NCBI GenBank assembly: GCA_016223165.1
Contig: JACRPO010000003.1
Coordinates: forward strand, 1 to 64,000
Direction of reading: 5' to 3'
DNA from: Burkholderiales bacterium
GTDB lineage: Bacteria; Pseudomonadota; Gammaproteobacteria; Burkholderiales; Burkholderiaceae_C
DNA length: 64,000 bases
Below, piece by piece: positions 50,175 through 57,288 of the stretch. The translations under genes were made by a program, and so were the position numbers. The first letter of the stretch is position 1. Each line of letters begins with the position of its first letter. The notes below the pieces were generated by a model. The model saw nothing but the letters and a program-made list of their open reading frames with translations. It did no database searches and was not told the DNA's origin.

Positions 50175-51331
50175 TTCACCACCCCTTCGGCACGCAGCGC
50201 GGCGATGCCGGCCGCGTCGTAGCCGGCCTCGGCGAGGATCTCGTCGCTGTGCGCACCCACGGCCGGCGCGGCGCGCGGCCGGCCGGCCGGCGTGCGGTCG
50301 AAGCGCGGTGCCGGCGCGGGCTGCACGACGCCGTCGATCTCGACGAAGGCCGCACGTTCGCGCGCATGCCGGTGCGCGGGCGCCTCGTCGAAGCGCAGCA
50401 CCGGCGCGAAGCAGGCATCGGTGCCTTCGAGCGCCGCGCACCACGCGTCGCGCGTGCGGCCGCGCATGATCGCGGCGATCGCCTCGCGCATCTCGGGCCA
50501 CAGGCGCCGGTCGTACTGGCGCTTGACGAAGCGTTCCTCGAGCCCGATGGCGGCGGCCAGCGTCGCGAAGAACTTCGGCTCCAGCGGCGCCAGGCTCACG
50601 AAGAGCCCGTCGCTGGTCTCGTAGGTGTCGTAGAACGGCGCGCCGCCGTCGAGCAGGTTGCCGCCACGCGTGCCCGCCTCCCAGGTACCCGCGGCCTGCA
50701 GCCCGAAGAAGATCGAGGCCAGCGACGCGGCCCCGTCGACCATCGCCGCATCGACCACCTGCCCGCGCCCCGAGCGCTGCCGCTCGAAGAGCGCGGCGAG
50801 CACGCCGAAGGCGAGGTACAGCGCACCGCCGCCGTAGTCGCCGACGAGGTTGAGCGGCGGCACCGGGCGGCTGGCGATGCCCTCGCGTGCGCAAGGGCCG
50901 ATGGCATCGAGCACGCCGGTGAGCGCGATGTAGTTGAGGTCGTGGCCGGCCGCTGCCGCGAGCGGCCCCTGCTGGCCGAAACCGGTCATGCGGCCGTAGA
51001 CGAGCTTCGCGTTGCGCGCGTGGCAATCGGCAGGGCCGAGGCCCATCTTCTCGGTGACGCCGGGGCGGAAGCCCTCGATCAGCACGTCGGCGCCCTCGAC
51101 GAGGCGCAGCACCGCCGCGCGGCCCGCGGCCTTGCGCGTGTCGATGGCCACCGAGCGCCGGCCGCGGCCGTTGATCTCGAAGCGCTTGTCCATCGCCACG
51201 CCGAGGCCGCTCGGCTCCAGGCGATCGACGCGGACGACGTCGGCGCCGAGGTCGGCGAGCAGCATGCAGCACATCGGCCCCGGGCCGATGCTGGCGAGTT
51301 CGATGACGCGCAGTCCTTGCAGAGGTCCCAT
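50171..51331 (-). CDS. Family III CoA transferase (CaiB/BaiF, alpha-methylacyl-CoA racemase-like)
   Basis: A 386-residue enzyme from the ATG at 51331. Typical features: GLRVIELASIGPGPMCCMLLADLGADVVRVDR, LIEGFRPGVTEKMGLGPADC, GFGQQGPLAAAAGHDLNYIALTG, with an HD pair of the kind that in alpha-methylacyl-CoA racemases supplies the catalytic His. It probably epimerises or transfers CoA on branched acyl chains. It is coupled to the NUDIX-MBL gene. Confidence 0.92.
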   Translation of the reverse strand: MGPLQGLRVIELASIGPGPMCCMLLADLGADVVRVDRLEPSGLGVAMDKRFEINGRGRRSVAIDTRKAAGRAAVLRLVEGADVLIEGFRPGVTEKMGLGPADCHARNAKLVYGRMTGFGQQGPLAAAAGHDLNYIALTGVLDAIGPCAREGIASRPVPPLNLVGDYGGGALYLAFGVLAALFERQRSGRGQVVDAAMVDGAASLASIFFGLQAAGTWEAGTRGGNLLDGGAPFYDTYETSDGLFVSLAPLEPKFFATLAAAIGLEERFVKRQYDRRLWPEMREAIAAIMRGRTRDAWCAALEGTDACFAPVLRFDEAPAHRHARERAAFVEIDGVVQPAPAPRFDRTPAGRPRAAPAVGAHSDEILAEAGYDAAGIAALRAEGVVK

Positions 51332-51488
51332 GGCCACGAGTGTGCCGCAAGGGGCCGCGACGGGCCGGGCGGTGGGCCGCGGTGGGCCGAGGACCTGTCC
51401 CCTTCGCCCCCGGCCGGCGGGGTGCCGGGCCCGCACCTATGATCGTCCGCGAGAGCCTCGTTCGATGAGTGCCCGGGAGGAGGAAACC

Positions 51489-51602
51489 ATGATCGCACTC
51501 GTCCCGCTGGTGCCGCTGGTGCCGCTGGTCGCGCTCGTCGCGCACGTCACGCTCGTCACGCTTGCCCGCCCCTCGGGCCCCGAGCGCGAGGGTATCCAGT
51601 GA
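51489..51602 (+). CDS. 37-residue leader/microprotein translationally coupled to the MFS gene
   Basis: An ATG at 51489 with GGGAGGAGGAAACC directly upstream, the best ribosome site of the region, opens a 37-codon frame whose TGA (51600-51602) overlaps the MFS GTG start (51599). The product begins MIALVPLVPLVPLVALVAHV, a hydrophobic helix of three-residue repeats from seven 9-bp units (51498-51560), and ends in a polar tail RPSGPEREGIQ. It may be a small membrane protein, or a translated leader that delivers ribosomes to the MFS start, which has no clear site of its own. No homolog is recognised. Confidence 0.65.
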   Translation: MIALVPLVPLVPLVALVAHVTLVTLARPSGPEREGIQ

Positions 51603-52864
51603 GAGGTGACCCGGCGCTCAAACGGCAACTGCGCCTGGCCAGCGTCGCGGCCTTCGCGTCGATCGCGTCGATGCGCGCCTGCGACCCCATGCTGCTGACG
51701 CTCGCCGCCGAATTCACACGTGACCTCGGCGAGGTCGCGCGCGTCGTCTGGATCTTCGCCATCGCCTATGGCCTGCTGCAGCTCTTCTACGGGCCGCTCG
51801 GCGACCGCATCGGCAAGCTGCGCGTCGTGGCCTTCGCGTGCACGGGTTGCGCCTTCGCCGCGCTCGCCGCCACCTGGGCCCCCTCGCTCGATGCGCTGGT
51901 CGTGGCCCGCGCGCTGATGGGCGCCACCGCAGCGGGCATCGTGCCCATGACGATCGCGTGGATCGGCGACCAGGTGCCCTACGAAGAGCGGCAGGAGACG
52001 CTGGCCCGCCTGCTCGGCGCCACGGTGGGCGGCATGATCGTCAGCCTGTGGCTCGGTGCGTGGATCACCGAGGTCTTCGGCTGGCGGGTGGTGTTCGCGC
52101 TGCTCGCGCTCACCTTCGCCGTGGCGGCCGTGCCGCTGCTGCGCGGCACGCGCGTCGCTGGGCCGCCAAGTGCGGCACCGATGAGCGGCGATGCGCCAAC
52201 TGCCGCATCCGCCGCGTCCGCCGCAACCGCTGGAACCGCCGCAACCGCTGCACCCGTCCCGCCGCCACCCGCCCCCCAGGGCCTGCGCGACTTGCTGCGC
52301 CTGCCCTCGCAGCCGCGTGTGCGCTGGGTGCTCGCGATGGTGGGCCTCGAGGGGGCACTGATCTTCGGCGTGCTGGCCTTCGTACCGGCGCACCTGGCGC
52401 AGCGCCACGGGCTCGGCACCGCGGCGGCGGGTTCGGTGCTCGCGCTCTTCGGCGTCGGCGGGCTGCTGTACAGCCGCATCGCGAGGCGCCTGCTGCATGC
52501 GCTGGGCGAGCGTGGCATGGCAGTGGCCGGCAGCGCGCTGCTCGGCCTGACGTTGCCGGTGCTCGCCTGGGCCGCCCACTGGGCCGCCGCGCTGCCGGCC
52601 TGCCTGCTCGCGGGCGCCGGCTTCTACATGCTGCACACCACCTTGCAGACGCAGGCCACGCAGATGGCGCCGGCGCAACGCGGCAGCGCGGTGGCGCTCT
52701 TCGCCTGCACCCTCTTCCTCGGGCAGTCGGCGGGCGTGGCGGTGGTCTCACTGGCCGTCGACCGCGGCGCCGCGGCGTGGGCCTTCTCGGCCTGCGCCGC
52801 CGGGCTCGTGTTCGTGGGCACGCTCGTCGGCCGCGGCGTGGCAAGGCGCGGCAGTCCGGCGTGA
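51599..52864 (+). CDS. MFS transporter
   Basis: A 421-residue 12-helix major facilitator. The motif between helices 2 and 3 reads GLLQLFYGPLGDRIGKLRVV (a variant of G-x-L-x-D-R-x-G-R-R) and helix 4 reads ARALMGATAAGIVPMTIAWIGD, as in drug/proton antiporters of the Bcr/EmrD type. The central loop (about residues 185-235) is Ala/Thr/Pro-rich from a 9-bp repeat (52199-52252). The substrate is unknown. The GTG start at 51599 overlaps the leader ORF stop. Confidence 0.9.
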   Translation: MRGDPALKRQLRLASVAAFASIASMRACDPMLLTLAAEFTRDLGEVARVVWIFAIAYGLLQLFYGPLGDRIGKLRVVAFACTGCAFAALAATWAPSLDALVVARALMGATAAGIVPMTIAWIGDQVPYEERQETLARLLGATVGGMIVSLWLGAWITEVFGWRVVFALLALTFAVAAVPLLRGTRVAGPPSAAPMSGDAPTAASAASAATAGTAATAAPVPPPPAPQGLRDLLRLPSQPRVRWVLAMVGLEGALIFGVLAFVPAHLAQRHGLGTAAAGSVLALFGVGGLLYSRIARRLLHALGERGMAVAGSALLGLTLPVLAWAAHWAAALPACLLAGAGFYMLHTTLQTQATQMAPAQRGSAVALFACTLFLGQSAGVAVVSLAVDRGAAAWAFSACAAGLVFVGTLVGRGVARRGSPA

Positions 52865-52958
52865 AGGCGCGGCTGGCCGTTTACCGAGCCGACGCCAAGC
52901 GGCCGCTTGGCCGCTTGGCCACGCCGGCCGGCCACGGCCGCGGCGCGCTCCGGGAGGG

Positions 52959-53462
52959 CTACCTGGCCGCTTCGGCGCGGCCGACGACGGTCAACTCGAC
53001 CGGCGCGGTGCGCGGGAAGAAGCAGCGCCGGTCGTCGCAGCCCTGGTAGCTCAGGCTGCCCTGCAACTGCACAGGCGCCGCGTCGCGCCGGGCCTGCGTG
53101 ATCGGCACGACGATCTCGAAGCGCCGCTCGTAGACGAGCAGCTCCTCGCCGCTGCTGGCCAGGCGCAGCCGCTTCGGCGGCGGGTAGCGCGGCACGCCCA
53201 CGGTCACGCCGGGCGCGGGCGCCATGGTCAGCGCCGTCGGGATCAGATAGGGCCACGCCGCCGGATTGGCCTGCACGTGGTAGCCCGGCTTCACGATCAC
53301 CTCGATGGCCACCTGGCGCGTCTCGCCCGCGCGCATGACGACAGGGCGTGGCGCGACCACCTGCGCCACGTCCAGCGCCCAGGCCAACGTCGGCGCAGCG
53401 AAGGCGGCGGCGCCCACCGCCAGCCACGCGCCGGTTCGCCTCGGCAAGGGCTTCGGCTTCAT
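52959..53462 (-). CDS. DsbD N-terminal-domain-like periplasmic protein
   Basis: A 167-residue exported protein; its ATG at 53462 overlaps the redoxin stop (ATGA). After the signal (APTLAWALD) a single DsbD-N immunoglobulin-like domain follows: VIVKPGYHVQANPA, YPPPKRLRLASSGEELLVYERRFEIVVPI and SLSYQGCDDRRCFFPRTAPVEL. The two Cys in YQGCDDRRCFFP match the DsbD-alpha redox pair, which takes electrons from the membrane part of DsbD and passes them to periplasmic substrates. The membrane and gamma domains of DsbD are absent, so it must rely on another donor. Confidence 0.85.
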   Translation of the reverse strand: MKPKPLPRRTGAWLAVGAAAFAAPTLAWALDVAQVVAPRPVVMRAGETRQVAIEVIVKPGYHVQANPAAWPYLIPTALTMAPAPGVTVGVPRYPPPKRLRLASSGEELLVYERRFEIVVPITQARRDAAPVQLQGSLSYQGCDDRRCFFPRTAPVELTVVGRAEAAR

Positions 53463-54040
53463 CGTCCGGCCAGGTGTTCGTCGAGCGCCGCGCGCAGCGC
53501 GACCAGGCGCGCGTCGAAACGCGCCGTGTCGAGCAGCGAGAAGAAGCGGATGCGGCCTTCCTTGTCGATCAGCAGGTTGGACGCCACCATCACTTCGTCG
53601 CGGCCGAGGTCGGGCTGCACGTCCTTCGGCGCATAACGCGTCGCGACCGCCCCGTCGCTGTCGAGCAGCACCGGAAAGGCCACGCCCGCCTTGCTGCTCC
53701 AGCGTTCGACGACCCGCTTGCCCTCCTTGACGTCGACGATCAGCACCTGCACGCCTTTTTCCTTGTACGCCTTGTCCAGCGCCACCAGGTGCGGCAGCTC
53801 GGCGTTGCAGAACGGGCACCAGGTGGCCGCGAAGTGGAGGACGACGAAGCGCTCACGCAGTTGCGACAGGCGCACGCGGCTGCCGTCGATCGCCGGCAGG
53901 TCGAAGTCCGGCGCGACCTGTCCCGGGCCGGGCGGCGCGCCCGCCGCGACAGGCGCCACAGGCACCACCGCGAGCGCCGCGGCCATGCACAGCATGGCAT
54001 GCCGCCGGTCCACTGCCGGTTCCCTTGCCGCATTCTTCAT
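53459..54040 (-). CDS. Exported thioredoxin-like (TlpA/redoxin) protein
   Basis: A 193-residue protein; the ATG at 54040 has AGAGGAG upstream. The signal is MLCMAAALAVVPVAPVAAGA. The thioredoxin fold is seen as VAPDFDLPAIDGSRVRLSQL, active site HFAATWCPFCNAELPHLV and the cis-Pro region after VASNLLIDKEGRI. It should act as a periplasmic thiol reductant. It lies between the exported haemoglobin and the DsbD-N-like gene, so the three may form a thiol/haem redox unit. Confidence 0.9.
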   Translation of the reverse strand: MKNAAREPAVDRRHAMLCMAAALAVVPVAPVAAGAPPGPGQVAPDFDLPAIDGSRVRLSQLRERFVVLHFAATWCPFCNAELPHLVALDKAYKEKGVQVLIVDVKEGKRVVERWSSKAGVAFPVLLDSDGAVATRYAPKDVQPDLGRDEVMVASNLLIDKEGRIRFFSLLDTARFDARLVALRAALDEHLAGR

Positions 54041-54081
54041 GGTCGTCTCCTCTGGGCCTGTCGGGCCGCACTGGGGCAGCC

Positions 54082-54534
54082 CTACGGCCGCGTGACGATG
54101 TCGGCCTTGGTCTTGCCGACGATCTCGAACAGTTCCTTCTGCTCCGCGGCCGGCACCTTGAACTTGTCCAGCGACTTCTTGAACTCGCCGGCCATCACGC
54201 CCCACTCCTTCTCGCTGATGTTGAGATGCGCGTGCGACTCCTTCATCGCCAGGCCCGTGTACTTGCACGGGCCGCCGGTGACGCCGCACACCAGCTGCGA
54301 GACCTGGAACTTCAGGTACGGCGCGGGCGAGCTCTTGCGCCCGGCGTTGATGGCCGCGTTCTGGTTCAGCGTCTTGTTGACGAGCAGGCGGTCGATGAAG
54401 TCGTCGACGACGACGGTGATGCCCTTCAGGCCGCCGAGCCGCTCGTACAAGGGCTTCTGCGCCTCGGCGGAGAGGCTGGCGCCCGTGAGCGCAAGGGCGA
54501 TGGCGATGGCGAGCGTTGGCAGCGGGTTCTTCAT
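54082..54534 (-). CDS. Exported group 1 truncated haemoglobin
   Basis: A 150-residue protein. The ATG at 54534 follows GAGGAG. An N-terminal signal peptide (LAIAIALALTGASLSAEAQ) is unusual, since most truncated haemoglobins are cytosolic. The globin follows: LYERLGGLKGITVVVDDFIDRLLVNKTLN, the proximal His in MKESHAHLNISEKEW, and FKKSLDKFKVP. A Cys pair (CGVTGGPC) lies in the E-F region and could form a disulfide or be reduced by the downstream redoxin. It would bind oxygen or NO in the periplasm. Confidence 0.9.
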   Translation of the reverse strand: MKNPLPTLAIAIALALTGASLSAEAQKPLYERLGGLKGITVVVDDFIDRLLVNKTLNQNAAINAGRKSSPAPYLKFQVSQLVCGVTGGPCKYTGLAMKESHAHLNISEKEWGVMAGEFKKSLDKFKVPAAEQKELFEIVGKTKADIVTRP

Positions 54535-54563
54535 GGCGTTCTCCTCGGGTTCTCTCTTCTCTC

Positions 54564-55337
54564 TCAGACCTTGTCGGCGCGCAGCGAGATGCTCTTCACG
54601 CCGAACTTCTTCGTCGCTCCCTGGGCGTTGTCGGACAGGAAGCGGTACTGGTCGTTCACCTGCTCGGCGACGATGCGCAGCCCGGCAGCCTCGATCGCCT
54701 GCTTGTAGCGCTCGACCTGCCAGGCGCCGCCGATGCAGGCGGCCCACAAGTTGGTGTTGCACGAGATCGACTCGGGCAGGTCGACTGCGGTGACGATGTC
54801 GGCGATCGCCAGCTGCCCGCCACTGCGCAGCAGTCGCGCCACCTCGCGGAATGCCGCCGGCTTGTCGACCATCAGGTTGAGGACGCCGTTGCTGATCACG
54901 ACATCGAAGCTGCCGTCCTCGAACGGCGGCGCGTCGATGAGGCCCTTGACGTAGGTGATGTTGCGCACGCCGTGGCGCTGGCGCAGCGCCTCGGCCTTGG
55001 CGCGCTGCGCGTCGGTCATGTCCAGGCCGACCACGGTGCCCTCGGGCCCCGTGATCAGGCTGGCGATGAAGGTGTCCATGCCCGAGCCGCTGCCGAGATC
55101 GAGCACGCGCGCGCCCTGCATCTCGTCGAGCAGGTGGAAGTAGTAGCCGACGCCGGCGAACGAATCGATCGCCTCGGCCGGGATGCGGTCGAGGTCCGCC
55201 GCGCGGTAGCCCAGGCGCTCGGCGAGCGCGCGGCCCATCTCGAAGTGGAACTCGCCCTGCGGATTCAGAGCGACGTCGCGGTACATCGCCTGTACCTTGG
55301 CTTGCAGCTCGCTGCGATCGACCGGTGCGGTGGACAT
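54564..55337 (-). CDS. SAM-dependent methyltransferase (ArsM-like)
   Basis: A 257-residue class I methyltransferase starting at the ATG at 55337. The SAM site is VLDLGSGSGMDTFIASL, then VVGLDMTDAQRAKAEAL and ISNGVLNLMVDKPAAF. The N-terminal GVGYYFHLLDEM and the block SISCNTNLWAACIGGAW are close to arsenite methyltransferases, which use Cys in equivalent places to hold As(III), but the first ArsM cysteine is not evident. It is the first gene of the haemoglobin/redoxin operon. Metalloid, NO-related or another small substrate are all possible. Confidence 0.82.
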   Translation of the reverse strand: MSTAPVDRSELQAKVQAMYRDVALNPQGEFHFEMGRALAERLGYRAADLDRIPAEAIDSFAGVGYYFHLLDEMQGARVLDLGSGSGMDTFIASLITGPEGTVVGLDMTDAQRAKAEALRQRHGVRNITYVKGLIDAPPFEDGSFDVVISNGVLNLMVDKPAAFREVARLLRSGGQLAIADIVTAVDLPESISCNTNLWAACIGGAWQVERYKQAIEAAGLRIVAEQVNDQYRFLSDNAQGATKKFGVKSISLRADKV

Positions 55338-55625
55338 GCGGCCTCCGTGGGATGGTTGAGGCCCGATCCATTGCATGGCGCGTGCCAGATGCCGGCTCCT
55401 GGGTCATCGGCTGTGAGTTCGCTCTCGGCCGGCTCGGGGACCTCCCCTCGGATTTCCTCGCTCCGGCAGTGCCGATGAAGGCGCTGTTCGCATGACAGCG
55501 AAGACAACTCCATATCCATTCGGACATGAGCTTGCGCATGCGGCCGCCGCGGCTTGGTACTTGTTCCTAGAGCGCACTTGCACACAAGCGAGTGGCGCTG
55601 CCCTAGACTGCACGCGAGGGTGCCG

Positions 55626-56216
55626 ATGACGCCGCTGTCCATCGATCGCGAACTGCAGTTCGGCCCGGGCCTGCGCGTGCAGCGCCTCGTCGAAGCGGCC
55701 TTCCTGCTCGCGGCGATGTTCCTGCAGGACGCGCGCTTCGCGTACCCGACCTTCGCGCTCACGGTGCTCGAGGCGCTGTCGCCGCGCTGGGTGCCGGTGG
55801 CGCAGGCCGTGGCACGCTTCGTGCGCTTCGGTGGTGAGCATCGCCTCGGCGATCTCTATTTCGACCAGCGCGGCTCACGCGGCGCCTGCGCGATCTCGGT
55901 CTTCGTGCAGGGGGCGGGGATCGGCCTGGTGTGGGCCGGCCATCCGCTGCCGGGCTTCCTGATCCTGACCGTGCCGACCGCGTCGTTCGTGATGGCGCCG
56001 ACGCTGGGCTTCTGTGCCGGCTGCTGGTTCTACGTGCTCGGGCGAGACTGCCTCGTCCGGCACGGCTGGCTGAGGAGAAGATTCGATGACTGCGACGACA
56101 TCGCCATCGACCTCACGGGTGATGAGGGCGATGAGGGCGACCGGTGCGACGGGGGCGACGGCGGCGACGCGAGCGACGCGCATCAACCAGAACTGCGTCC
56201 TGCGCCGCAACGTTGA
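55626..56216 (+). CDS. DUF4395-family membrane protein
   Basis: 196 residues from the ATG at 55626. It starts DRELQFGPGLRVQRLVEAAFLLAAMFL, as DUF4395 proteins do. Four hydrophobic segments follow, including VFVQGAGIGLVWAGHPLPGFLILTV and MAPTLGFCAGCWFYVLGRDCL, with Cys near the membrane surface. DUF4395 proteins are often near thioredoxin-like genes, as here across the divergent intergenic region. The last 35 residues (GDEGDEGDRCDGGDGGDASD) are encoded by 9-bp repeats that overlap the kinase gene in another frame. Confidence 0.8.
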   Translation: MTPLSIDRELQFGPGLRVQRLVEAAFLLAAMFLQDARFAYPTFALTVLEALSPRWVPVAQAVARFVRFGGEHRLGDLYFDQRGSRGACAISVFVQGAGIGLVWAGHPLPGFLILTVPTASFVMAPTLGFCAGCWFYVLGRDCLVRHGWLRRRFDDCDDIAIDLTGDEGDEGDRCDGGDGGDASDAHQPELRPAPQR

Positions 56217-57288
56217 GACGCAGCCCTACGGCCGCTGCAGCGTCTGCTCGCTGCAGCTGAAGCAGTGCCACGCCTGGCAATCCAACGGCTACAGCTTCGG
56301 CCTGGTGGTGCTGACGCTGGCGCTGCTGCTCGTGCCGCCGGGCTGGCCGCAGACGCTGGTCGGCGCCGCGCTGTTGGGTGTCGTGGTCTGGCAGGGGCTC
56401 GTCAACCACAAGCGCACCGACGAGCTGATCCACGGTCAGCATCGGCTGATGGCGCTGACGCAGGAGCTGCGCGGCAAGCAGCTCGTGATCGAGCAGCAGA
56501 ACACCAACCTCGCCGCCGAGGTGCAGGCGCGCACGGCCGAGCTGCGCGAAGCGAACATGCGGCTCGCGGCCGCCAACCTGGAGCTGATCGAGCTCGACAA
56601 GCTGCGCTCGGCGATGCTGTCCAACGTCTCGCACGAGCTGCGCACGCCGCTCACCGGCATCCTCGGCTCGGCGCAGAACCTGCGCGACGGCATTGCCGGC
56701 GGTCTCACGCAGGCGCAGCACGAGTATGTCGAGATGATCGAAAGCGACTCCGGCCGCCTGATCCGCGTTGTCAACGAGCTCCTCGAGTGGAGCCGGCTGC
56801 AGTCGGGCCACGGCCACGTGCAGCGCGCCTCGCTGGCGCTGCAACCGCTCGTCGACGACGTCTTCATGCTGTTGCGCCCGGCGGCCGAGCGCAAGGGCGT
56901 GCGGCTCGAATTCATCGCCAGCGCGGCATCGACGATCGAAGGCGACGCCGACAAGCTCAAGCAGATCCTCATCAACCTGGTCGACAACGCCATCAAGTTC
57001 AGCCCCGCCGGCGCGGCCGTGCAGCTGCGTGCCGAACAAGGGCCGGGCGGGCTGCGGCTGTGCATCGCCGACCAGGGCCCGGGCATCGACCCTGAGGACG
57101 CGCCGCACATCTTCGAGCGCTTCTTCCGCGGCCATGCGTCCGACGGCACGTCCGGCAGCGGCCTCGGCCTCGCGATCGCGCGCAACCTGGCGCGCCTGCA
57201 CGGCGGCGACCTGACGCTGCAGCCGCCGAGCGCGCGCGAGCGCGGCAGCATCTTCACGCTCTGCCTGCCTGCGGCGGGTGTGGCATGA
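56086..57288 (+). CDS. Membrane histidine kinase with Cys-rich N-terminus
   Basis: 400 residues from the ATG at 56086, which overlaps the DUF4395 gene by 131 bp; a start at the ATG at 56122 is also possible. The N-terminus has TGATGATAATRATR from the 9-bp array, then NCVLRRN and CSVCSLQLKQCHAW, a Cys/His cluster that could bind metal or sense redox. Two membrane helices (about residues 72-105) precede a coiled coil. The kinase core has NVSHELRTPLTGIL (H-box), NLVDNAIKFSP, IADQGPGIDPED and GSGLGLAIARNLA. It is paired with the sigma-54 activator encoded immediately after. Confidence 0.9.
   Translation: MTATTSPSTSRVMRAMRATGATGATAATRATRINQNCVLRRNVETQPYGRCSVCSLQLKQCHAWQSNGYSFGLVVLTLALLLVPPGWPQTLVGAALLGVVVWQGLVNHKRTDELIHGQHRLMALTQELRGKQLVIEQQNTNLAAEVQARTAELREANMRLAAANLELIELDKLRSAMLSNVSHELRTPLTGILGSAQNLRDGIAGGLTQAQHEYVEMIESDSGRLIRVVNELLEWSRLQSGHGHVQRASLALQPLVDDVFMLLRPAAERKGVRLEFIASAASTIEGDADKLKQILINLVDNAIKFSPAGAAVQLRAEQGPGGLRLCIADQGPGIDPEDAPHIFERFFRGHASDGTSGSGLGLAIARNLARLHGGDLTLQPPSARERGSIFTLCLPAAGVA
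56118..56180. repeat. 9-bp tandem repeat, seven units, read in two frames
   Basis: Seven exact 9-bp units (GGTGATGAG, GGCGATGAG, GGCGACCGG, TGCGACGGG, GGCGACGGC, GGCGACGCG, AGCGACGCG) lie in the overlap of the DUF4395 and kinase genes. They encode GDE-type triplets in one frame and MRA/TGA-type triplets in the other. Confidence 0.9.

Noticed and set aside
55338..55625. Gene or clear promoter in the divergent region before the DUF4395 gene
   Set aside because: 288 bp with no credible frame; possible TTGCAC and TAGACT elements are 20 bp apart, too far for a confident promoter.
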